This document shows positions 56,834 to 64,000 of a DNA stretch of 64,000 bases, piece after piece. Each line of letters opens with the position of its first letter. Position 1 is the stretch's first letter. Where the stretch lies: contig NZ_BSUK01000001.1 in NCBI RefSeq assembly GCF_030161555.1, positions 434,001 through 498,000 on the forward strand. Direction: 5' to 3'. The DNA is from Luteimicrobium album. GTDB taxonomy: Bacteria; Actinomycetota; Actinomycetes; Actinomycetales; Cellulomonadaceae. The position numbers and the translations under genes were made by a program. The notes under the pieces are model-generated. The model saw nothing but the letters and a program-made list of their open reading frames with translations, made no database searches and was not told where the DNA came from.

Positions 56834-57826
56834 ATGCGTCCGACCACGACGCGCACGGGCACCACGCGAGGGCACGTCCGTGCCCGGCTGATCGCGCTCG
56901 GCGCCACCGGTCTGGCCGTCGCGCTCGTCGCGGCCGGCTGCGGCACGGGCAGCACGCCGACGCCGCAGGCGCCGGTCGTCACGTCCGCGTCCCCGGCCGG
57001 CTCACCGACCGAGACCCCGGACACGTCGAGCTCCCCCACGGACTCCGCGACTCCGTCGGACGCCACGCCGTCGGGCGACGGGTCGACCGAGCCCACGCCG
57101 ACCACGGGGAGCACGTCGAGCCCCACGAAGGGCGCGACCCCGAGCACCGCCCCGTCGAGCGACGGCAAGGGCAGCAAGGACAAGGGCGGCGAGGACAAGC
57201 CGAAGAGCACCGAGCACGCCGACCTGCGGTCCGGCGACCACGGCGCGCGCGTGAAGAAGCTGCAGCAGCAGCTCCTCGACGCCGGCTACTGGCTCCCGTC
57301 GGCCGACGGCTCGTTCGGGCCGTCCACCCTCCAGGCCGTCTGGGCCGTGCAGAAGGCGGCGGGGCTCCAGCGGGACGGCGTCGTCGGGAAGATGACCCGG
57401 CAGGCGATCGAGAAGGGCGTACGCCCGACGGCGCGCACGCACCACGGGCACGTGATCGAGGTCGACCTCACCAAGCAGCTCGTCCTCATGGTCGACGACG
57501 GCCACGTGAGCACGATCCTCAACGCGTCGTCCGGCAGCGGGAAGCCCTTCAAGGACAAGGACGGCCACCAGTACGTCGCCCACACGCCCACCGGCACCTA
57601 CCGGATGGGCCGCCAGCACGACGGCATGTACACGTCGAACCTCGGCCTCGGCACGATGTGGCGACCCAAGTTCTTCAACGGCGGCATCGCGCTGCACGGG
57701 CTGGGCTTCGACGTGCCGCCGTACCCCGCGTCGCACGGGTGCGTGCGCATCTCCAATCCCGCGATGGACTGGGTGTGGTCGACGAACAAGGCGCCGCAGG
57801 GCACCCAGGTGACGGTCTACCGCTGA
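56834..57826 (+). CDS. L,D-transpeptidase lipoprotein with peptidoglycan-binding domain
   Basis: 330 aa. Signal peptide with a lipobox-like end LVAAGC (Cys36), then a Ser/Thr/Pro-rich spacer (about 40-130), a PG_binding_1 domain (LRSGDHGARVKKLQQQLLDAGY, about 138-195) and a YkuD catalytic domain (about 208-330) with HGLG and SHGCVRI, Cys303 the nucleophile. It cross-links peptidoglycan stems 3-3 or attaches proteins. The ATG at 56834 follows a strong AGGAGGAGG. It converges with murB, the stops being adjacent. Confidence 0.9.
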   Translation: MRPTTTRTGTTRGHVRARLIALGATGLAVALVAAGCGTGSTPTPQAPVVTSASPAGSPTETPDTSSSPTDSATPSDATPSGDGSTEPTPTTGSTSSPTKGATPSTAPSSDGKGSKDKGGEDKPKSTEHADLRSGDHGARVKKLQQQLLDAGYWLPSADGSFGPSTLQAVWAVQKAAGLQRDGVVGKMTRQAIEKGVRPTARTHHGHVIEVDLTKQLVLMVDDGHVSTILNASSGSGKPFKDKDGHQYVAHTPTGTYRMGRQHDGMYTSNLGLGTMWRPKFFNGGIALHGLGFDVPPYPASHGCVRISNPAMDWVWSTNKAPQGTQVTVYR

Positions 57827-59061
57827 TCAGAGGCTGACGCCGACCAGCACCGGCTCGGGCTCGAGCTCGATGCCGAACCGCTCGCGGACGCCGTCGCGCA
57901 CGGCGCGCGCGAGGGCCACGAGGTCCGCGGCGGTCGCGCCGCCGCGGTTCGTCAGGGCGAGCGTGTGCCGCGTCGACAGCCGCGCCGGGCTCGCCTCGCC
58001 CGCGACCCCGAACCCCTTGCCGAAGCCCGCGTGCTCGATGAGCCACGCGGCCGACGTCTTGACGAGCGTCGGGTCCACGGCGCCGAGGCTCGGGCCCGTG
58101 CTCACGGCGGGCAACGGGGACCGCACCTCGAACCGGGGCGCTCCCTCCGGCAGGTCGTCCGCGACCGAGGCGGGGACGACCGGGTTGGTGAAGAACGAGC
58201 CGGCGCTCCAACGGTCGTGGTCGGGCTCCCCGACGAGCCGGCCACCCTGCACCGCCGGGTCGAGGAGCATGCCCTTGCCTCCGCGCAGCTCGAGGACGGC
58301 GGCGCGCACGTCGGCGCTCGGCGCCCGCTCACCGACGTCGACACCGAGCCGGCGCGCGAGCTCCGCGTACGCCACGGGCGCGGACAGAGTCCCCAGCCGG
58401 AGCTGCATCGACACGTCGAGCACCACGTACCGGGGTGACGGGTACCAGGGGCGCGGGGGTCGTCGTCGGAGTCGCCGACGTACCCCGCCAGGCCCAGGTG
58501 CATCGACCGCTTGAGCCGGGACGTGCGGTAGCCGAAGCCCAGCTCGCCGTTCGCGAACGTGCGGACACAGTTCTCGCCGCGGTCCCAGACGCGGACCGTC
58601 GAGATCACGCCCGCGACCTCCTGGCCGTAGGCGCCGACGTTCTGGACGGGCGCGGCGCCGAGCGTCCCCGGGATGCCGGAGAGCGCCTCGATCCCCACCC
58701 AGCCGGCGTCGATCGCCTGCACGACGACGTCGTCCCAGGGGTGCCCGGCCGGGCCGCTCATGCTCGCGCCGCCGCACGTGTCCTCCGACTCGACGCGGAG
58801 CCCCGTGCGCACGTCCTTCACGACGACGCCGCTGAAGCCCTCGTCCGCGACGAGCAGGTTGGAGCCGCCACCGAGCACGAGCAGGGGCTCGCCGGCGTCG
58901 TCGGCGGACCGCACGACGTCGATCAGCTCGGCCTCGGTCGACGTCTCGACGTACGTGTCGACGTCACCGCCGACGCGCAGCGTGGTGAGGTCCGCCAGCG
59001 TCGGCTGGGTGTCGGGCCGGGAGAGTGCGGAGACCGCGGGGGCGGCGGGCGAGTCGGGCAC
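57827..59061 (-). CDS. murB: UDP-N-acetylenolpyruvoylglucosamine reductase (frame broken once)
   Basis: Second step of UDP-MurNAc synthesis; FAD and NADPH enzyme. Corrected 411 aa. FAD motif [13 protein letters not shown], then [21 protein letters not shown]; the C-terminal half has the catalytic-Ser segment [11 protein letters not shown] and the end region [14 protein letters not shown]. One base is missing at five (58455-58459); with it the join reads [18 protein letters not shown]. Type I-like length with a ~25-residue N-terminal tail. GTG start at 59061. Confidence 0.92.
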
Positions 59062-59070
59062 CCGACCAGC

Positions 59071-60390
59071 CTACGGGGCGGTCGCGGGCTCGGTGCCCTG
59101 CCCGACGGCGCCCGGCAGCGGGCGCACCGCGTTCATCACGACGAGCCCGAGCGCGATGGGGATGCCGACGAAGAGCAGTGCGTGGCGGTACCCCACGTGG
59201 TGGGCGATGAACCCGATGAGCGGCGGCCCGACGAAGAACGCCGAGTATCCGATCGTCGTCACGACGCTCACCCGGGCGGCCGCACGACGGGGGTCGTCGG
59301 ACGCGGCCGAGATCCCGACCGGGAAGCCGAGCGCGGCCCCGATGCCCCACAGGGCGACGCCGACGAGCGCCCCGACGAGGTGCGGCAGCAGGGCGAACGC
59401 GAGCACGCCGAGGAGCGCGGACGCGGCGAGTGCGCGGAGCACCAGGACGCGGCTGAAGCGGTCGAGCAGCGGCGTGCCGAGCAGGCGCATCGCCGTCATC
59501 GCGACGAGGAACACGCCGAGCGCCACCGCTCCCACCGAGTCGCTCGTGTCGAAGCCGTCGACGGTCGCGAGCGAGACCCAGTCGTTCGCCGCGCCTTCCG
59601 TGAGCGCCGCCCCGAGGACGACCAGGCCGATCATCAGGGTGCGCGGCTCGGTCCACGCCTGCAGCGCCCGACGCCGTCGGGCGCCCTTGTCCCCGGCCGC
59701 ACCGGGCGTCGGGAACGAGTCCGCGGGGTCGCCGGTCGTGTCGGAGGCGACGCGTGCGGGCTCGTGCTCGTGGGCCGGGTCCGGGAGGAAGAGCCGCACC
59801 GCGAGCAGCACGCCCACGACGGCGACCACGACGGCGATCGTCAGGTGCAGCGGGACGGGCACGTGGAGCGCGGCGAAGAGGGCACCGAACCCCGCGCCGG
59901 CCACCGTCCCGAAGGAGAAGCCCGCGTGGAAGCGCGGCATGATCGCCTTGCCCAGCTGCTGCTCGACGTGAGCCCCCTGCAGGTTCATCGACGCGTCCCA
60001 CACGCCGATGCCGACCCCGGCGACGAACAGGCCGACGCGGGCCAGGCCCACGCTCTCCTGCGCGACGGACAGCGCGACGACGAGCAGGCCCACGCCACCC
60101 ACGCCGGCGAACGTCTCGACGGCCCGCCGGGAGCCGAGCCGGTCCACGACGAGCCCGGCGAGCGGGAGCGCGCAGATCGAGCCGATCGCGGAGAACAGGA
60201 GCAGCAGGCCCATCTGGTTGGGCTCGAGGTCGAGCTTGTCGCGCACGGTCGGGAGTCGCGACGCCCAGCTCGCGAACGCGAACCCGTTGAGCGTGAAGAC
60301 CAGGAAGACGGCCCACGACGCGTGGCTGATGCGCGCGGCGGTGGGCGCGCCGTCGGCGGCGCTCCGGGGCTCGGGGCGGGGCTGGTTCAC
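59071..60390 (-). CDS. MFS transporter (YbjJ-like), copy A
   Basis: 439 aa with twelve helices. SWAVFLVFTLNGFAFASWASRLPTVRDKL is helix 1 and the following loop, VVDRLGSRRAV is the A-motif, and EGAANDWVSLATVDGF opens the second half. The pattern fits YbjJ-like members, sometimes linked to sugar or metabolite export. It overlaps copy B by four bases (GTGA), so the two are translated together. Substrate unknown. Confidence 0.8.
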   Translation of the reverse strand: MNQPRPEPRSAADGAPTAARISHASWAVFLVFTLNGFAFASWASRLPTVRDKLDLEPNQMGLLLLFSAIGSICALPLAGLVVDRLGSRRAVETFAGVGGVGLLVVALSVAQESVGLARVGLFVAGVGIGVWDASMNLQGAHVEQQLGKAIMPRFHAGFSFGTVAGAGFGALFAALHVPVPLHLTIAVVVAVVGVLLAVRLFLPDPAHEHEPARVASDTTGDPADSFPTPGAAGDKGARRRRALQAWTEPRTLMIGLVVLGAALTEGAANDWVSLATVDGFDTSDSVGAVALGVFLVAMTAMRLLGTPLLDRFSRVLVLRALAASALLGVLAFALLPHLVGALVGVALWGIGAALGFPVGISAASDDPRRAAARVSVVTTIGYSAFFVGPPLIGFIAHHVGYRHALLFVGIPIALGLVVMNAVRPLPGAVGQGTEPATAP

Positions 60391-61765
60391 GCGAGGACCT
60401 CCTCGGGCAGGCGGGCGGAAGGCCCGGGGTGGGGCGGGACGGACTCGGGGGCCGCGTCCGCCGGGGCTGCGCCGGCCTGGGACGACACGGCCAGGCTAGC
60501 GGGGGCTGCGTCGTCGGACCTACGGCGCGGCGCCGCGACCTGGGCGGCGAGACCCACGCTCAGGACCATGGCGAAGGCGATGAGCACGAGCGCGTGGCGT
60601 GCGCCCATCGCCTCGGCCGCGAGCCCGAGCAGCGGTGGGGCAGCGATGCTCGCGAGCGACGAGAACGACGAGACGACCGAGACGCGGCCGGCGGCGCGCA
60701 GCGGGTCGTCGGAGGCGGCCGCGATGCCGATCGGCACCGCGAGAGCAGCACCCACGCCCCACGCCACGACGCCGACGACGGCGAGGGGGAACGACGGGGC
60801 GAGCCCGAACGCGAGCAGGCCGGCGAGCGAGACGAGGCCGGACACGCGCAGGACGCGCACCCGCCCGAAGCGGTCGATCAGCCGGGTCCCGAGGATCCGC
60901 ACGACCGTCATCGCCGCCACGAACGTCCCGAACACCACGCCCCCGACGGCCTCGGTGCGACCGAAGCCGTCGACGACGGCGAGGACAGCCAGTCGTTCGC
61001 CGAGCCCTCCGAGAGCGCGGCCGCGAGGATCACGAGCCCGACCAGCAGGGTCCGGGGCTCGCGCCAGGCGCCCAGGGACGCGGCGAGCCGGGCGCGGCGC
61101 GGCGGCCGGGCGTCGTCGGGCGTGGCGGGGGCGGGCACGGCCGGTCCGCGGGTGGACTTGCGCGCGGTGTCGTGCACGACGACGGGGAAGGTGAGGAACC
61201 GCCACACGGTGGCGATCGCCGCGGTGACGCCGAACTGGACGAGCAGCGGGACGCCGCCGGCCGCGCAGGCGGCCCCGAGGAGCGAGCCCACGACCGCGCC
61301 GACGGAGAACGCGGCGTGGAACTGCGGGATGACGGTCCGGCCGAGGCGGCGCTCGATGCCCGCGGTCTCGACGTTCTGCGGCACGTTGGCCAGCGCGAAC
61401 GCGACGCCGTTGAGCAGCACGCCCACGGTGAGGAGGGCGACCGAGCCGACGGTCGGGCCGAGCCCGAGGAAGACGTAGGCGAGGGCGGCGACCACGGCTG
61501 CGGTCGAGAGCGCGGCCCGGCCCCCGACGCGCTCGACGACGGCCCCCGCGACCGCGACGGTCGCGAGCGCACCGACCGAGCCGGCGAGCAGCACGACGCC
61601 GAGCTCGGCGGTGCTGATCCCGAGCTCTGCCTTGACGGTCGGGATGCGGGCGAGCCAGCTCGAGAAGGTCAGGCCCATGAGCAGGAAGAGGCCGAGCAGG
61701 CCGAGCCGTGCCGGCCAGAGCGCGTCGGGCGGTGCATGGTGAGGTCGAAACGATTCGAACCGCAT
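60387..61765 (-). CDS. MFS transporter (YbjJ-like), copy B (frame broken once)
   Basis: Corrected about 459 aa, paralogue of copy A (matching ARIPTVKAELGIS, EGSANDW and IGIAAASDDPLRAAGRVSVVSS). A base is missing near 60989, restoring NDWAVLAVVDGFGRTEAVGG. It starts at ATG 61765 or at 61798; both lie in or next to the LacI operators. It is the promoter-proximal gene of the pair, divergent from a LacI-type repressor, so both transporters are probably under its control. Two tandem paralogues could form a heterodimer or serve two substrates. Confidence 0.78.
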
Positions 61766-61793
61766 GCCACGCCCGCGCTTCGAATCGTTTCGA
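61745..61793. promoter_or_regulatory. Twin LacI-type operators
   Basis: TCGAAACGATTCGAA (61745-61759) and its exact reverse complement (61779-61793) lie 34 bases apart. Each carries the AACG-centred core usual for LacI/GalR operators. They are between the MFS pair and the LacI gene, overlapping possible MFS starts, so binding would block transcription. Confidence 0.72.
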
Positions 61794-61912
61794 GGCATGG
61801 TGTCGATTGTGCGGGTACGCTGGCCGCGACGTCAACCGGACCAGCGGACACGCCGGTCCCGACGCCGCCGACCACGGCGCGCCGCGCGCCGCGACCCGCC
61901 CGGAGGACCCTG

Positions 61913-63021
61913 TTGCCGACGCACCCCCAGCCAGGCGCGAACACCCCGCCCGACGCACCGAAGGGCGGTCGCACCACGCTGTCCGAGGTGGCGGCTCTCG
62001 CCGGGGTCTCCGTGTCGACCGCGTCCCTCGCGTTCTCCGGCTCCGGGCCCATCGCCGACGCCACCCGGGACCGCGTCCTCGCCGCCGCGACCGAGCTCGG
62101 GTACACCGGCCCTTCCCCCTCGGCCGCCAGCTCCGCTCCGGCCGGTCCGGGATCGTCGGTGTCGTCATCGGCGACCACGTCTCCCGCACGTTTCGTGACC
62201 CCGTGTCCATCAAGGTCCTCGACGGGCTCGTCTCCGAGCTCGGCACCCACGGCGTGGGCGTCCTCCTGATCCCCGCCGTGCCCTCCGACGGCACCGCCGA
62301 CCCGCTCGTCGCCTCCGCGGCGATGGACGTCGGGATCCTGGTCTGGGGCGCACGCCGCGAGGACCCCACGCACGACGCGCTCGTCCGCCGCGGCATCCCC
62401 GTCGTGATCGGCGAGGGCACCGCCAAGCCCGCCGCGCCCGTCGTCGGGCTCGAGGACCGCCAGGGCGCCGCCGAGCTCGGCCGGCACCTGCGCGAGCTCG
62501 GCCACGAGCGCGTCGCCGTCGTCGCGCTCCCCGTCACCTTCCCCGAGCGCACCGGCCTCGCCGACGCCGCCCGCCTCGCCGACGTCGAGAAGACGCCCAC
62601 GCGCAACCGGCTCGACGGGCTCGCCGACGCGGGGATCGTGCCCGTCGCCGTGTGGGAGACCGAGGCGTCGCTCGTCGAGCACGGGCGCACCGCCGGCCGC
62701 GCGCTCCTCGACGTGCCCGCGGGCGAGCGCCCGACGGCGGTCGTCGCCCAATCGGACCTCCTCGCCGCGGGCGTCCTGCTGGCCGCGCGCGAGCTCGGCA
62801 TCGACGTACCGGGCGAGCTGTCCGTCGCCGGCTTCGACGGCGTCGACCTGCCCTGGCTCGGCGCGGACGTCCAGCTCACGAGCGTGCGGCAGCCCTTCGA
62901 GGAGAAGGGCGTCGCGCTCGGCCGCTCGGCGCTCCAGCTCGTCGCGGGCGACGACGTCGAGGACGTCATGCTGCCCGTCGAGCTCGTCGTGGGCACCACC
63001 ACCGGCCCGGCCCCGCGCTGA
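61913..63021 (+). CDS. LacI/GalR-family transcriptional regulator (frame broken once)
   Basis: Corrected 369 aa. The helix-turn-helix is TTLSEVAALAGVSVSTASLAFSG near residue 22, followed by the hinge. The sensor domain has SGIVGVVIGDH, GRHLRELGHERVAVV, and ends with DGVDLPWLGADVQLTSVRQP and EEKG. One C is missing in CCCCC (62115-62119), restoring GYTGPSPLGRQLRSGRSG. TTG start at 61913 with GGAGG upstream. It faces the MFS pair and twin operators, so it likely represses them and itself. Confidence 0.88.
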
Positions 63022-63121
63022 CCCGCCCTCGCGAAGCAGTACGGCCGCCGGCATACCTCGGCATGGGGGCGCGTGCCGTCGACGGCCAGCGCCGGAGGCA
63101 GAAGAACGACGAGGGCTCGGC

Positions 63122-63547
63122 TCAGGTGAGCCGCACGACCGCCTGGGTCTTCGCGAGGACGCGCACGCCGTCGAGCGCGACGGTGAGGTCGATCCGGGCC
63201 GTCCCGGCCTCGGCGTCGAGCGCGCCCACGACGCCGGTCACGGTGAGCGTCGCGGTCCCCGGGTCGGGCACGGGGACAGGACGCGCGAAGCGGGTCTGGT
63301 AGTCGACGACGCGCCCCGGGTCACCGGCCCACTCCTCGACGAGCGCTACCGCGACTCCCATGGAGAGCATGCCGTGCGCGATGACGCCGGGGAGCCCGAC
63401 CTCGGTCGCGAAGCGCTCGTTCCAGTGGATGGGGTTGAAGTCGCCGCTCGCACCGGCGTAACGGACGAGGCGGGCGCGGTCGAGGACGACCTCACGGGTG
63501 CCGATCTCCTGGCCGACCTCGAGGTCGGCGAGCACGGGGGCGCTCAC
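63122..63547 (-). CDS. MaoC-like dehydratase (HadB-like hotdog)
   Basis: 141 aa from GTG at 63547, which has AGGAGGA five bases before it. The hotdog signature ASGDFNPIHWNERFA carries the catalytic Asp and His, and GVIAHGMLSMG follows. In mycobacteria HadAB dehydrates 3-hydroxyacyl-ACP in FAS-II; here the substrate is unknown. The frame is also open straight into the upstream dehydratase, so a fused protein is possible, but start signal and standard length favour a separate gene. Confidence 0.8.
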   Translation of the reverse strand: MSAPVLADLEVGQEIGTREVVLDRARLVRYAGASGDFNPIHWNERFATEVGLPGVIAHGMLSMGVAVALVEEWAGDPGRVVDYQTRFARPVPVPDPGTATLTVTGVVGALDAEAGTARIDLTVALDGVRVLAKTQAVVRLT

Positions 63548-64000
63548 GCGTCCTCCTCGGACGGCGAGCGTCGACACGACCGTCGAAACGGGCTCGCCCG
63601 GGTTCCCTGCGTCGTCGGCGGCGAAGATCTCGCACCGGGTCGACACCATGGTGATGCCCGCACGCTCCCGCAGGGAGTCGACGTGCAGCACCGTCACGAG
63701 CTCGTCACCGGCGACGATGGGCCGGTGGTGGGTGAAGCGCTCGTCCGCGTGGACCACACGCGAGAAGTCGATGCCCGCGGCGTCGTCCTCGATGTACTGG
63801 GCCTCGGCGCGCTGCGCGACGACCACGGCGAACGTGGGGGCGCGACGACGTCCGGATAGCCCGCACCCCGCGCCACGGTGACATCGTGGTGCGCGGGGTG
63901 GGTGGACCCGACGGCCGCGGCGAACTCGCGGAGCTTCTCACGCCCGACCGCGTACGGGGCGGTCGGTGGGTACTGACGGCCTTCGTACTCCGGGTTGACG
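63548..64000 (-). CDS. MaoC-like dehydratase N-terminal domain protein (HadA-like), partial
   Basis: About 150 codons visible; the start is just beyond the right edge, since VNPEYEGRQYPPTAPYAVGREKLREFA is the usual opening. FAS1-like dehydratase domain: YPDVVAPPTFAVVVAQRAEAQY and FTHHRPIVAGDELV. One base is missing at five G (63836-63840). The 3' end is not clean: as written the frame continues into the next gene; a two-base deletion here would hide a stop overlapping its GTG. It probably pairs with the following gene. Confidence 0.7.

Overview
The window comes from a high-GC Gram-positive bacterium (Actinomycetota), most likely Micrococcales close to Cellulomonadaceae or Promicromonosporaceae. 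This rests on the very high G+C content, GTG/TTG starts, actinobacterial versions of RpoB, SecY and GlmM, a DUF5709 protein, a zinc-type S14, an extracellular GH18 chitinase with a Pro-Thr linker, and the order nusG-secE-tRNA-Trp followed by add, murB and MaoC genes. The family-level placement is inference. Almost the whole window is one large translation and transcription block on the minus strand, so read it from right to left.

Layout from high to low coordinates. 63.1-64.0 kb: two MaoC/hotdog dehydratase genes at the right edge. 59.1-63.0 kb: two paralogous MFS transporters facing a LacI-type regulator, with twin operators between them. 50.9-59.1 kb: mostly plus-strand genes for envelope work (EXPERA membrane protein, GT2 polysaccharide synthase with a degenerate GGDEF-like domain, acyltransferase-3, adenosine deaminase, short GntR regulator, L,D-transpeptidase lipoprotein), facing murB. 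48.0-50.7 kb: tRNA-Trp, secE, nusG, rplK, rplA. 39.3-47.7 kb: an accessory interval splitting rplKA from rplJL. It holds a chitinase and a minus-strand cassette of sigma factor, 161-aa protein, intracellular subtilase and TPR-CHAT caspase-like protease, then an MFS exporter. 25-39 kb: rplJL, rpoBC, rpsL-rpsG-fusA-tuf. 8-25 kb: the S10, spc and alpha operons from rpsJ to rplQ, including secY, adk, map and infA. 0-8 kb: lhgO, a polyphosphate-glucokinase-like gene, truA, DUF5709, rplM-rpsI, glmM, def and the start of a DedA protein.

The ribosomal, RNA polymerase and Sec genes form the growth-rate-controlled core. Clear sigma-A-type promoters precede rplM, rpsL, rpoB, rplJ and infA, and strong GC hairpins close the units. 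The most interesting part is the sigma/161-aa/subtilase/CHAT cassette. Its parts list resembles the protease and sigma-factor output of type III-E CRISPR (TPR-CHAT, small substrate protein, ECF sigma factor), but no Cas gene or CRISPR array is present.

Caution on quality: at least 22 reading-frame breaks occur in 19 genes, many of them essential (rpoB, secY, rplB, rpsM, nusG, glmM, murB). Every one is explained by missing C or G, usually within a short C/G run (two bases in rpsQ, one elsewhere). These are treated as sequencing or assembly deletions. The affected genes are annotated over their full span, and corrected lengths are stated.
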